A DNA stretch of 40,102 nucleotides from assembly GCF_016811235.1 (NCBI RefSeq), contig NZ_JAFBID010000061.1:1-40102 (forward strand), written 5' to 3'. This stretch comes from Microvirga arabica. GTDB lineage: Bacteria; Pseudomonadota; Alphaproteobacteria; Rhizobiales; Beijerinckiaceae. The position numbers and the translations under genes are program-made. The notes below the pieces were generated by a model. It had not been told where the DNA came from. It ran no database searches and was given only the letters and a program-made list of their open reading frames with translations. Numbering within the stretch: the stretch's first letter is position 1; every line of letters begins with the position of its first letter. Of this stretch, positions 25,190-34,274 are shown piece after piece.

Positions 25190-27517
25190 TTAGAAGCGTG
25201 TGCCGCCCGTGAACCGGAAGGCCTGGGTGCGGTCGCCGCCGATGCGATTTCCATTGGCGTCCAAGACACCCTCTTCCTTGGAGAGCGCATACGCATAGTC
25301 GAAGCGGATCGGGCCGAGCGGCGAAGTCCACAGGATCGAGGCACCGACCGACGACCGCAGCTTGCTACTGTCGAGGACATCGATTCTCCCGCCATCGACA
25401 CCATCGAACACCGTCGGGCCGTCATAGCCGTAGAGCGTGCCGGCGTCGGCGAACACGGCGCCCCTCAGGCCCAGTTCACGCGGCAGGACCGGGATCGGGA
25501 ACTGCACTTCGAGCGAGCCGCCGAAATAGGTGGTTCCGCCAAGGGCATTCGCTCTGGCGTCTGCCGTCGAAATATCGCGCGGGCCGATGCCGTTGGAAGC
25601 GAAGCCGCGCACAAGGGACGGACCCATGAAGAAGTGGTCGATGATACGCAGATCGCCGCCCGCATCGCCATTGTCGCCAAGGCCCATGATGTGGCCGCCC
25701 TGAACGCGGGCGATACCGACCACGTCCTCGAAGAGCTCGTGGTAGTAGCGAGCGTCACCGGTCACCCGGAAGTAGCGAGAGTCACCACCAAGCCCGGCGA
25801 AGTCCGTCTTGACCTCGGCATAGAAGCCGTTGCGTGGATTCCGGGTGCTGTCGAGGGTGTTGTAGTTGAAGGTCAGACCTGCCAGGGAGGTGATTGTCTC
25901 ACCCTGCGCATTCTTGATGGCGAGAGACGCCTCGCCGTTTCCTTCGCACTCGGCGCGGGTGATGACGCCATCACCATTGACATCCGTGATCCCGGGGATC
26001 GGGAACGAGCAGTCATTATACGGCCGATCCTCCTCGTTCGGGATCGTGATTTCCTGCTGGTAGAGCGAGTACCGAGCCGTGATCGTGAACTCTTCCGTAA
26101 ATGGAAGGCCCAGGCGCAGCGTACCGCCGGTCATGCGGTTTTCGTAGCGGGAGAACCGGGTCTGGTCGCTGAACTTCGAGAACAGGTCGATACCAGCCGA
26201 CATCCGGTAGCCCAGGAAATAGGGCTCGGTGAAGGAGAAATCGACACCATGGGCGCGCTGGCCGAGCTGGCCTGCGAGACGCACGAACTGGCCGCGGCCC
26301 AGGAAGTTGGTCTCGGTCACGGAGACTTCGCCGATGAACCCGTCAGCCGTCGAGTAGCCGCCCGAGATCGAGAATGCGCCGGTGGACTGATCTTCCACAT
26401 CCACATTCACGACGACGCGGTCAGCCGACGAGCCCGGCTCGTTGGAGATGCGGACCCGCTTGAAGTAGCCGAGGTTGTTCAGGCGGCGCTCGGCACGGTC
26501 GACGAGCACCTGGTTGTAGGCGTCGCCCTCGCCGAGCTCGAACTCGCGACGGATCACATAGTCGCGGGTACGGCTGTTGCCGCGCACGTTGATCCGCTCG
26601 ATGTAGATCCGCGGAGCTTCCTCGACCACATAGGTGAGGCTGATCGTACGGGTCGAAGGATCGCGGGCGCCGACAGGGCGCACCAGCGCGAAGGGGTTGC
26701 CCTGGCGAGCCACATTGGCGGTGAGGTTCTGAACCGACTTCTCGACGGCTTCCGCATTGTAGACGGAGCCCTCCGAAGTCGAGACACCCCGGCGAATGGC
26801 CTCGGGATCCACTCCGGGAAGCCGGGGATCGACGCTCACGCTGCCGACCCGGTACTGCTCGCCTTCCTCAACCGCGATGGTGATGACGTAGCCGCCGCCA
26901 TTGGGGTCGAACGTGACATCGTTGGAAACGATGCGGAAGTCGGCATAGCCGTTCTTCAGGTAATAGCGACGGATCAGTTCCAGATCGTTCGCGATGCGAT
27001 CAGGATCATAGACGTCGGTGCTCTTGAAGAAGCTCAGGAGATTCGTCTCGGTGGTCTGCATCACGCCGCGCAGGCGGCTCGACGAGACCTGGTTGTTGCC
27101 GACGAACCGGATTTCCTTGACGCCGGTCTTGTCACCCTCGACCACCGTGTAGACCACGTCCACCGTGCCGTTGGGGAGATCGACCACGCGAGGGGTGACC
27201 TGGGCAAGCCCCCGGCCCGACTGGCGGTAGATTTCAAGGATCCGCCCGACGTCGGCATCCACGGCGGCCTGGTTGTAGGGAGCGCGGGCACGAGCCTGGA
27301 ACTGATCCTGGAAGGCCGCGCTCTCGATCTTCTTGTTCCCTTCGACCACCACGCGGTTGACGATGGGGCCCTGCGCGGCCGAAGCACGGCGATTCCTTGG
27401 AGCCACCTGCTGCGCGAAGGCGCTCTCCGCGGCAGTAATTCCGGCCATCAGCGCGCTGATCGCGATAACGGCGGTGGTGGCCGGCTTCTTCCGGCGAGGC
27501 GTGGTCGTCGACATCAT
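25190..27517 (-). CDS. bamA: Outer-membrane protein assembly factor BamA
   Basis: A 775-residue Omp85 protein that inserts beta-barrels into the outer membrane. After basic residues a signal peptide (TTAVIAISALMAGITAAESAFAQ) is seen, then five POTRA domains (about 50-425; for example RVVVEGNKKIESAAF and RINVRGNSRTRDYVIRREF) and the C-terminal barrel, which ends in aromatic F (RFTGGTRF) as outer-membrane barrels do. ATG at 27517 is followed directly by another ATG; a TTG just upstream is also in frame. The usual neighbours rseP and lpxD are on either side. Confidence 0.96.
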   Translation of the reverse strand: MMSTTTPRRKKPATTAVIAISALMAGITAAESAFAQQVAPRNRRASAAQGPIVNRVVVEGNKKIESAAFQDQFQARARAPYNQAAVDADVGRILEIYRQSGRGLAQVTPRVVDLPNGTVDVVYTVVEGDKTGVKEIRFVGNNQVSSSRLRGVMQTTETNLLSFFKSTDVYDPDRIANDLELIRRYYLKNGYADFRIVSNDVTFDPNGGGYVITIAVEEGEQYRVGSVSVDPRLPGVDPEAIRRGVSTSEGSVYNAEAVEKSVQNLTANVARQGNPFALVRPVGARDPSTRTISLTYVVEEAPRIYIERINVRGNSRTRDYVIRREFELGEGDAYNQVLVDRAERRLNNLGYFKRVRISNEPGSSADRVVVNVDVEDQSTGAFSISGGYSTADGFIGEVSVTETNFLGRGQFVRLAGQLGQRAHGVDFSFTEPYFLGYRMSAGIDLFSKFSDQTRFSRYENRMTGGTLRLGLPFTEEFTITARYSLYQQEITIPNEEDRPYNDCSFPIPGITDVNGDGVITRAECEGNGEASLAIKNAQGETITSLAGLTFNYNTLDSTRNPRNGFYAEVKTDFAGLGGDSRYFRVTGDARYYHELFEDVVGIARVQGGHIMGLGDNGDAGGDLRIIDHFFMGPSLVRGFASNGIGPRDISTADARANALGGTTYFGGSLEVQFPIPVLPRELGLRGAVFADAGTLYGYDGPTVFDGVDGGRIDVLDSSKLRSSVGASILWTSPLGPIRFDYAYALSKEEGVLDANGNRIGGDRTQAFRFTGGTRF

Positions 27518-27683
27518 CAACTGGCCCGTTCTTTATCTTTTATCCCAAGCGGAGGTGTCCCCGCAGGCTGGAGACGCGTGCCCCCAACCTTATCCATGTG
27601 GACCGCTTGTACAAACTTTCGCCGCTATTGCAAACGGCGCGTCCACAACAGAGTAGCGATTTTTATCCTGCGTGGCGTCCTTG

Positions 27684-28847
27684 TCACGATCCCGGGTTCA
27701 TAAAACTTGTGCCAAGGTGAACAAGATCATTCCAAGTGGCGAACAACATGAGCATCGCCACCAGGGCAAACCCGATTCTGAAGCCGATTTCCTGGGCTTT
27801 TTCGCTCAGAGGACGGCCACGCACGGCCTCAATGGCATAGAACAGAAGGTGGCCGCCATCCAGCAGCGGAATGGGAAAAAGGTTAATAAGACCGATGGAA
27901 ACCGACATGAAGCCGATCAGGCTGACAAGGCTGTAGACCCCGCCGATGTCGAAGGCAGTTCCTGAGGCCCGGGCGATTCCGATGGGTCCCGAGAGCTGAT
28001 CGGCCGATTCCACGCCCATCACCAGACGGCGTATGAAGTTGAGCGTGCGCTCGACCAGATTCCATGTCTCCACCACGGCGGCCTTCAAGGCCCCCCAGGG
28101 GGAATAGGTCAGCCGCTTGATCGCCGAGGGGTCACGGGAGGCCTCAACGCCAAGCAGGCCGATCCGCTGCTTGCCGAAGGGGCTTGTGCGCTCGACGAAA
28201 TTAGGCGTCGCCGTCAGGGCAACCGTTTCGCCGTTGCGCTCCACCGTGAATGCGAGGGGCTCGCCAGCGCTGGAGCTCACGAGGAGCTGCATGTCGGCAA
28301 AGGTCTGAATGCTCCTGCCGTCGACGGTCAGAATCAGGTCCTTGGGCTGGAAACCGGCTTTCTCGGCCGCGCTGCCCGGCTGAACCGCCTCGATCCGAGG
28401 CTCCAGGACGGCCCGTCCATTGAAGTAGTTGAAGCCCGCAAAGATCGCGATCGCCAGGATGAAGTTGGCGATCGGCCCCGCCGCCACGATGGCAGCCCGC
28501 TTGGCGACATTCTGGTGGGGGAAGCTGATGGCACGCTGGTCGACCGGCATCCGATCGAGCTGATCCTGATCCGGAACGCTGGCGGCATTGAGATCGCCAA
28601 CGAACTTCACATACCCCCCGAGAGGGATGGCGGAGATCTTCCACCGCGTACCCTTCTTGTCCGTCCAGCCAATCAGTTCAGGCCCGAATCCGACGGAGAA
28701 GGCAGTCACGCCGACGCCGCACAGCCGGCCGACCCAGAAGTGGCCGAACTCATGGACGAAAACGACTACCGTGAGCACCACGAGGAAAGCGATCAGGGTC
28801 AGGAACAGGGAGCCTGTTGCACCGCCGATCATCGAGAGAAAGTCCAT
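27684..28847 (-). CDS. rseP: Site-2 zinc metalloprotease RseP
   Basis: A 387-residue inner-membrane protease of family M50B. The zinc motif HEFGH is at 32-36 in the first membrane segment, a single PDZ domain lies at about 150-215 (GSAAEKAGFQPKDLILTVDG), and the third zinc ligand motif NLFPIPLLDGGH is at 322-333. It performs the intramembrane cut of anti-sigma factors in the envelope stress response and of leftover signal peptides. One PDZ is seen, as in many alphaproteobacteria, rather than the two of E. coli. It starts at ATG 28847, 18 bp after dxr. Confidence 0.95.
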   Translation of the reverse strand: MDFLSMIGGATGSLFLTLIAFLVVLTVVVFVHEFGHFWVGRLCGVGVTAFSVGFGPELIGWTDKKGTRWKISAIPLGGYVKFVGDLNAASVPDQDQLDRMPVDQRAISFPHQNVAKRAAIVAAGPIANFILAIAIFAGFNYFNGRAVLEPRIEAVQPGSAAEKAGFQPKDLILTVDGRSIQTFADMQLLVSSSAGEPLAFTVERNGETVALTATPNFVERTSPFGKQRIGLLGVEASRDPSAIKRLTYSPWGALKAAVVETWNLVERTLNFIRRLVMGVESADQLSGPIGIARASGTAFDIGGVYSLVSLIGFMSVSIGLINLFPIPLLDGGHLLFYAIEAVRGRPLSEKAQEIGFRIGFALVAMLMLFATWNDLVHLGTSFMNPGS

Positions 28848-28865
28848 CTGTGTCCCTTTCGCGCC

Positions 28866-30050
28866 CTATCGAGCCTGAACGGCTTCGACAGGGGCTGGAA
28901 TGAGCCTGCGCGCCGTCTCTCGGGCCTCCTGGTCGATAGCCAGGGCCTCGGCGACGGTTGACGGCGTTAGAATCTGTCTTCCGGAGAAAGTCGAGCAAAC
29001 CCTCTCAACGATCTCGGAAATATCATAGAATCCGATTGCACCTGCCATATAGGCCCCGACGGCGATCTCGTTGGCGGCATTCAGGATCGTGGGCATCGCC
29101 CCTCCGGCCCTGAGCGCCGCCTTTGCCAAGGACAGGCACGGGAAGCGGTCCTCATCGGGCCGCTCGAAGCTTAAACGGCCAATCGCGGCAAGATCGAGAC
29201 GGGGCAGCTCCATCGTCAGGCGCCTGTCACCCCGGAGGGCGTTGGCGATGGGAACCTTCATGTCCGGCAAGGCCAGTCCCGCGGTCACGGCGCCGTCGGT
29301 CCATTGAACCAAGCCGTGAACGATGGCCTCCGGATGGACCAGGACATCGAGGCGCTCTGCGCCGAGGCCGAACAGATGATGAGCCTCGATCAGCTCGAGG
29401 CCCTTGTTCATCAGGGTGGCGGAATCGATGTTGATCTTCGATCCCATGGACCAGACCGGATGAGCCGAAGCCTCCTTGGCGCTGGCCTTTGCGATCTGCT
29501 CTTTCGGCGTGGTGCGGAACGGGCCACCTGTTGCCGTGATGATCGCCTTTTCCACATCCCCGTTCCGACCGGCCGCAAGGGCCTGGTCCAGGGCGTTATG
29601 CTCGGAATCGACCGGCATGATCTCGACGTTGAGGCGGCGAGCATCGGCCATGAAAGCAGCGCCGGCGCAGACAAGGCTTTCCTTGTTGGCCACGGCAATC
29701 CGCCTCCCCGGTTTAAGGGCGGCATGGGTCGGAGCAAGGCCTGCCGTTCCGCTGATGGCGGCCAGGACGATGTCCGCCTCGCGCCCGGCGGCCTCAAGCA
29801 CCGCGGACTGCCCCGCGCCGCTCCCGATTCCCGACCCGGAGAGCGCCTCCCGCAGGGCCGTACCTCCGCGCTCGTCGGCAAGCGCCGCGAATTTTGCGCC
29901 AAGCCGACGGGCGACCTCCGCCAACGCCACGGCATCGCGGCCGCCGACGACGGCCTCAACCTTGAACGCGTCGCGGTGTGCCAGCACGACATCCGCCGTC
30001 GAACGGCCGATCGAGCCGGTTGCGCCAAGGATCGTGAGGGAACGGGTCAT
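28866..30050 (-). CDS. dxr: 1-deoxy-D-xylulose 5-phosphate reductoisomerase
   Basis: A 394-residue enzyme of the MEP pathway for isoprenoid precursors. The NADPH-binding loop is ILGATGSIG (7-15); ANKESLV (121-127) and the metal-binding VDSEHNAL (D148, E150) are present, as is WSMGSKINIDSATLMNKG. Its product feeds the undecaprenyl chain made by UppS in the same cluster. The start ATG at 30050 lies 6 bp after cdsA. Confidence 0.96.
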   Translation of the reverse strand: MTRSLTILGATGSIGRSTADVVLAHRDAFKVEAVVGGRDAVALAEVARRLGAKFAALADERGGTALREALSGSGIGSGAGQSAVLEAAGREADIVLAAISGTAGLAPTHAALKPGRRIAVANKESLVCAGAAFMADARRLNVEIMPVDSEHNALDQALAAGRNGDVEKAIITATGGPFRTTPKEQIAKASAKEASAHPVWSMGSKINIDSATLMNKGLELIEAHHLFGLGAERLDVLVHPEAIVHGLVQWTDGAVTAGLALPDMKVPIANALRGDRRLTMELPRLDLAAIGRLSFERPDEDRFPCLSLAKAALRAGGAMPTILNAANEIAVGAYMAGAIGFYDISEIVERVCSTFSGRQILTPSTVAEALAIDQEARETARRLIPAPVEAVQAR

Positions 30051-30056
30051 CAGGGC

Positions 30057-30911
30057 CTATACGGTGGAGCCAAGGGTCAGCAGAACGAGGGCGACGATGA
30101 GACAGACGGCCCAAAAGCCATCGAGCCGATCCATGACACCGCCATGGCCCGGAATCAGGTGGCTCGAATCCTTGACCTGGCAATAGCGCTTGAGAGCCGA
30201 CTCGCCCAGATCGCCGACCTGGCTCGCAATCGATGACACGATGGAGAGAACGGCAATGCCGGTGAAAGTCAAAGGAAGGCCGGTGTCATAGCGCCGGCCG
30301 AGCCAGGCCACCAGGAGCCCGCACAATGTCGCGGCAACGACCCCGCCGATGAAGCCCGACCAGGTTTTCTTGGGGCTGATGGGCGGGCAGAGCTTCGGAC
30401 CTCCGAAGGTGCGACCTGTGAAGTAGGCCGCGATATCGGTCGCCCACACCACGGCGAACATCCAGAGGAGACCGAGGATCCCGAGATCGGGATGAGCGCG
30501 CACGATGGGCGGGATGAGAACGATCGGGGCCGCGTAGATGAAGCTGGAAACGGCCCACAGGCGCTTCTGAGCACCGGATACCGCAAAGGCGGCGGCTGCC
30601 AGGGAGCCAAGGCCGACAACCCCGAAAAGCCACAACCCGGCATCGAGCAGGAAGAGGAGCGTCAAAGCAGCAAGACCGATGCCGAGAACGGCCTGGACAA
30701 GCCGCCGGGGCTCGATCCCTGTCATGTCGGTCCATTCCACCACGATGGCGATTCCGGCCGCCAGCCAGAACAGGGCAAAGGGCCAGCCGCCCCAATAGGC
30801 CGTGAGAAGCGCCGCGGCCACCATGACGAGGGCCGACAGAACCCTCGTTGTCAGTTCCTTGGATGGGACCGGCTTGGGGCTGGGCGGCAATGAGCCTTCG
30901 TCCGCGACCAT
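30057..30911 (-). CDS. cdsA: Phosphatidate cytidylyltransferase (CDP-diacylglycerol synthase)
   Basis: A 284-residue inner-membrane enzyme that makes CDP-diacylglycerol from CTP and phosphatidate, the branch point of phospholipid synthesis. About seven membrane segments follow a short polar N-terminus. The CDS signature is complete near the C-terminus: ESALKRYCQVKDSSHL, then IPGHGGVMDRLDG. ATG at 30911 is 2 bp downstream of the uppS stop, so the pair is translationally coupled. Confidence 0.94.
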   Translation of the reverse strand: MVADEGSLPPSPKPVPSKELTTRVLSALVMVAAALLTAYWGGWPFALFWLAAGIAIVVEWTDMTGIEPRRLVQAVLGIGLAALTLLFLLDAGLWLFGVVGLGSLAAAAFAVSGAQKRLWAVSSFIYAAPIVLIPPIVRAHPDLGILGLLWMFAVVWATDIAAYFTGRTFGGPKLCPPISPKKTWSGFIGGVVAATLCGLLVAWLGRRYDTGLPLTFTGIAVLSIVSSIASQVGDLGESALKRYCQVKDSSHLIPGHGGVMDRLDGFWAVCLIVALVLLTLGSTV

Positions 30912-30913
30912 CG

Positions 30914-31681
30914 TCAGACAGCCCGGGCGCTCAATCCGCCAAACCGGCGGTCGCGCCTGCAATACTCATCGATGGCGGACTTGAACGCCGCCTCGTCGAA
31001 ATCGGGCCAGTAGCACGGCAGGAACACGAACTCGGAATAGGCCGTCTGCCACGTCAGGAAATTCGAGACCCGCTGCTCGCCGGACGTCCTGATGACCAGA
31101 TCCGGATCAGGTATGCCATGGGTGTCCAGAGCCGCTTCAACCGCATCCATATCGATGCCGGCTGGATCGAGGCTGCCTTCCTTCACACGCCGGGCCAGCG
31201 CCCGCATGGCGCTCACGATCTCCTGTCGCCCGCCATAGTTGAAGGCGATCACCAGGGTGAGACCCGTATTGGAACGGGTGAGCTGCTCGGCTTCATCCAG
31301 GAGGAGGCGGATATCGGAGGCCAGCCCTTCCCGCTCGCCGATAATCCGGACCTGGATGTTGTTGGCGTGGAGCTCGGCCAGATCGTGCCTGACGAAGCGC
31401 TTGAGGAGCCCCATGAGGTCCGATACCTCTTCAGCCGGCCGCCGCCAGTTCTCGGCGGAGAAGCTGTAGACGGTGAGGTACCGAATCCCCAAGACTCCGG
31501 CTGTGCGCACGGCCCTGCGGATCGCCTCGACGCCGCGCCGGTGCCCCTCGAAGCGGGGCAGGCTCCGTTGTGCAGCCCAGCGGCCATTCCCATCCATGAT
31601 GATGGCAACGTGGGCCGGCATCCCCTCGCCTGCTTCCCTGCAGGCAAAGCCTGGATCCACCCGTTTGGCTTCGCCGCTCAT
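30914..31681 (-). CDS. uppS: Undecaprenyl diphosphate synthase
   Basis: A 255-residue cis-prenyltransferase that makes the C55 carrier lipid for peptidoglycan and O-antigen. The catalytic aspartate is D30 in IIMDGNGRWA; GHRRGVEAIRR, YSFSAENWRRP and the late RTSGEQRVSNFLTWQ...EFVFLPCYWPDF segments are typical. A short N-terminal extension (about 20 residues) precedes the conserved part, so a later start at M21 is possible. Confidence 0.95.
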   Translation of the reverse strand: MSGEAKRVDPGFACREAGEGMPAHVAIIMDGNGRWAAQRSLPRFEGHRRGVEAIRRAVRTAGVLGIRYLTVYSFSAENWRRPAEEVSDLMGLLKRFVRHDLAELHANNIQVRIIGEREGLASDIRLLLDEAEQLTRSNTGLTLVIAFNYGGRQEIVSAMRALARRVKEGSLDPAGIDMDAVEAALDTHGIPDPDLVIRTSGEQRVSNFLTWQTAYSEFVFLPCYWPDFDEAAFKSAIDEYCRRDRRFGGLSARAV

Positions 31682-31710
31682 GATGTCCTGTTCCGATGCA
31701 CGCCTGACGA

Positions 31711-32271
31711 TCAGACGTGCATGATTTCCTTTTCCTTGGCGACCAGAATGGTGTCGACCTCGGCCACAAACTGATCGGTCGCCTTCTGCACCTGGTCGGC
31801 ATGGCGCTTGCCGTCATCCTCGCTGATCGCGCTGTCCTTCTCAAGCTTCTTGAGAAGGTCGAGACCATCGCGGCGCACGTGGCGAACGGCGATCTTGGCC
31901 TCTTCGGCGTATTTGTGAGCGACCTTCACCATCTCCTTGCGGCGCTGCTCGTTCATCTCGGGGATGCGCAGGCGGATGACTTGGCCTTCCGTCTGAGGGT
32001 TGAGGCCGAGATCGGACTCGCGGATCGCCTTCTCCACAGCAGCCACCATGCCGCGGTCCCAGACCTGGACGCTAAGCAGACGGGGCTCCGGCACATTGAC
32101 GGTGGCCACCTGCGAAATCGGCATCATGGCGCCATAGGCATCGATCTGGATCGGATCGAGCAGATTCGGGGAGGCGCGGCCCGTCCTGAGGCTGCCCAGG
32201 TCGTTCTTGAATGCGTTGATGGCGCCCTGCATGCGGCGCTTCACATCGGCGATATCAAAGGTCGTAGCCAT
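31711..32271 (-). CDS. frr: Ribosome recycling factor
   Basis: A 186-residue protein that, with EF-G, splits the post-termination ribosome. The two-domain family pattern is clear: DVKRRMQGAINAFKNDLGSLRTGRASPNLLD at the start and the three-helix-bundle C-terminus with IPEMNEQRRKEMVKVAHKYAEEAK. Length matches the family. ATG at 32271, 71 bp after pyrH. Confidence 0.97.
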   Translation of the reverse strand: MATTFDIADVKRRMQGAINAFKNDLGSLRTGRASPNLLDPIQIDAYGAMMPISQVATVNVPEPRLLSVQVWDRGMVAAVEKAIRESDLGLNPQTEGQVIRLRIPEMNEQRRKEMVKVAHKYAEEAKIAVRHVRRDGLDLLKKLEKDSAISEDDGKRHADQVQKATDQFVAEVDTILVAKEKEIMHV

Positions 32272-32342
32272 TGGTTTTGTCCCTTACGCGAACTGTCTAA
32301 ACGGGCTTACGCTCCCAAGGGTCCAGCATCAAGACCCCTGGA

Positions 32343-33056
32343 TCAAGGGGCAACGACCGTGGAAGGCACTTTCCCCTGGAGAAGAGCCGTCACGGAGCTG
32401 GGCGCATGCACCGAGCCCACGATGATCGACAGCCTGCTCTCGCGAGCCAGGGCGAAGGCCGCCGTATCCATCACCTTCAGGTCTCTTGCGATGGCCTCGT
32501 CATGGGTCAGGCGCTCGAATCGGACGGCGCTCGGGTCCTTCTTCGGGTCGGCCGAATAGACGCCGTCCACCTGCGTGGCCTTGAGCACCGCATCGCAGCG
32601 CAGCTCGGCGGCGCGTAGGACAGCGGCGGTATCGGTGGTGAAGAACGGGTTGCCGGTGCCGCCGGCCAGAACCACCACCTGGCCCTTGTCGAGATGATGC
32701 AGGGCGGGCTGGCGGGCATAGGTCTCGCAGATGGTCGGCATGGACACCGCCGACATGGTGCGGGCCGGAACGCCGGCGGCATTCAGGGCCGTCTCGATGG
32801 CCAGCGAGTTCATGACCGTGCCGAGCATACCCATGGAATCGGCCGTGGGCCGGTCGATCCAGCCGGCGGCGCTCATGCGGGCGCCGCGAATGATGTTGCC
32901 GCCGCCGATCACGACGGCGATCTCGAAGCCGGCACGGGTGGCCTGAGCGAGGTCCTCCGCAAGAGAGGTCAGAGTCTGGGGATCGAGCCAGTAGCCGTCA
33001 GGGGCCATGAGGGCCTCGCCTGAGAGCTTCACCAGGATGCGTCGGAACGTTGCCAT
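32343..33056 (-). CDS. pyrH: UMP kinase
   Basis: A 237-residue hexameric UMP kinase of the amino-acid kinase family, which supplies UDP for UDP-sugars and CTP. FRRILVKLSGEAL (4-16), GGGNIIRGAR (51-60), and TGNPFFTTDTAA mark the phosphate- and UMP-binding loops. Two adjacent ATG codons (33059 and 33056) follow AAAGG; 33056 gives better spacing and the usual family start. The longer frame upstream is not conserved. Confidence 0.95.
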   Translation of the reverse strand: MATFRRILVKLSGEALMAPDGYWLDPQTLTSLAEDLAQATRAGFEIAVVIGGGNIIRGARMSAAGWIDRPTADSMGMLGTVMNSLAIETALNAAGVPARTMSAVSMPTICETYARQPALHHLDKGQVVVLAGGTGNPFFTTDTAAVLRAAELRCDAVLKATQVDGVYSADPKKDPSAVRFERLTHDEAIARDLKVMDTAAFALARESRLSIIVGSVHAPSSVTALLQGKVPSTVVAP

Positions 33057-33089
33057 CATCAGACCTTTCTTTTCGAACCATCTCATGAA

Positions 33090-33113
33090 AACGGCGGCCC
33101 GAGAGCCGCCGTT
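33090..33113 (-). terminator. Intrinsic terminator after tsf
   Basis: On the minus strand a 9-bp perfect stem (AACGGCGGC with GCCGCCGTT) and a 6-nt loop lead into a short U-run (UUUU with stem ends). It lies between the tsf stop and the pyrH start, so rpsB-tsf probably forms its own unit, with some read-through into pyrH. Confidence 0.75.
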
Positions 33114-33118
33114 CTACC

Positions 33119-33226
33119 GCATCATGCGGAAAAGTGGACCCGGTTTTCCGGTCCACACGATGCGCTGCTTAAGAGACAGAGCATCAAGTCTATCCCAAAA
33201 GTGGTGTCCATTTTTGGGTATGATGC
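33119..33226. repeat. Rhizobiales-type intergenic palindromic repeat
   Basis: GCATCAT (33119-33125) and ATGATGC (33220-33226) bound a 108-bp element that holds two internal dyads: GTGGACC...GGTCCAC around 33134-33156, and CCAAAAGTGG...TTTTTGG around 33195-33217. The AAAGTGGACCCGGTTTTCC pattern is common as an intergenic repeat in this order (from memory). It may act as a transcript-end or mRNA-stability element between tsf and pyrH. Confidence 0.6.
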
Positions 33227-33239
33227 TTTGAGGTTCGAC

Positions 33240-34169
33240 TTAGGCCTTGAGACCGGCCTGGGCGGCGACTTCCGCCGCGAAGTCCGGAGCCTCCTCCTTC
33301 TCGATGCCCTCGCCGAGGGCATAGCGGACGAAGGCTTTCAGGGTGACCGGCTTGCCGACCTTGGATTCGGCTTCCTTGAGCACCTGGGTGATGGTCTTGG
33401 ACGGATCGTGCACGAAGGGCTGCTCCAGGAGAGTGACTTCCTTGAAGTAGCTCTTCAGGCCGCTCTCGATGATCTTCTGCATGACATTGTCGGGCTTGCC
33501 GGCGTTCTTGTCGCGCAGAATGGCGCTCTCGCGCTCGATGGTCGCCTGATCGACGCCGGAGGCATCCAGAGCCACCGGGCTGGTGGCGGCCACGTGCATG
33601 GCGATCTGACGGCCGAGGTTGCCGAGAACGGTCACGTCACCCTCGGATTCGAGCGCCACGAGCACGCCGATCTTGCCGAGGCCTTCGGTGACGGCGTTGT
33701 GGACATAGGTGGCGATCACGCCCTTCGAGACTTCGAGCTTTGCGACGCGACGCAGGGTCATGTTCTCGCCGATGGTGGCGATCAGCTCCTGCAGACGGTC
33801 CTTCACGGTGGTCTGCGAACCCGGGAAGTGGGCGGCCTCGAGCGACTCAATGGTGCCATTGCCCATGAGGCCGATCTTGGCGGCTTCGCGAACGAAAGCC
33901 TGGAACTGGTCGTTGCGGGCGACGAAGTCCGTCTCGGAGTTCACCTCGACGATCGTGGCGGTGTGGCCCGACGACTCGACGGCCACGAGGCCTTCGGCGG
34001 CCACGCGGCCGGCCTTCTTGGCAGCCTTCGACAGGCCCTTCTTGCGGAGCCAGTCGATCGCGGCCTCCATGTCGCCGTTGGTCTCGGCGAGAGCGGCCTT
34101 GCAGTCCATCATGCCGGCGCTGGTCGTCTCGCGCAGCTCTTTCACCATCGCAGCGGTAATGTTCGCCAT
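33240..34169 (-). CDS. tsf: Elongation factor Ts
   Basis: A 309-residue nucleotide-exchange factor for EF-Tu. The N-terminal UBA-like module (1-55, with LRETTSAGMMDCKAALAET) and the TDFVARNDQF core segment, plus the late GEGIEKEE region, are diagnostic. ATG at 34169 has GGAA upstream. It follows rpsB by 105 bp with a strong hairpin between them, a usual arrangement that lets the S2:Ts ratio vary. Confidence 0.97.
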   Translation of the reverse strand: MANITAAMVKELRETTSAGMMDCKAALAETNGDMEAAIDWLRKKGLSKAAKKAGRVAAEGLVAVESSGHTATIVEVNSETDFVARNDQFQAFVREAAKIGLMGNGTIESLEAAHFPGSQTTVKDRLQELIATIGENMTLRRVAKLEVSKGVIATYVHNAVTEGLGKIGVLVALESEGDVTVLGNLGRQIAMHVAATSPVALDASGVDQATIERESAILRDKNAGKPDNVMQKIIESGLKSYFKEVTLLEQPFVHDPSKTITQVLKEAESKVGKPVTLKAFVRYALGEGIEKEEAPDFAAEVAAQAGLKA

Positions 34170-34201
34170 GGCTGTTCCTTTCAAAGGTTTACGCATAGAG
34201 G

Positions 34202-34230
34202 GAGCCCGGCGCTCGTGGAACGCCGGGCTC
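34202..34230 (-). terminator. Hairpin between rpsB and tsf
   Basis: A perfect 10-bp stem (34202-34211 with 34221-34230) with a 9-nt loop. It lacks a U-tract on the minus strand, so it is more likely an attenuating or processing structure than a full terminator. Confidence 0.6.
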
Positions 34231-34274
34231 GGTCATTCGTTCAAGCGGCGCTGCAGGGTGCGGCGCCGTAAGGC

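Noticed and set aside
25634..27703. A 689-codon open frame on the plus strand
   Set aside because: It is antisense to bamA; the real strand has a signal peptide, POTRA repeats and a barrel.
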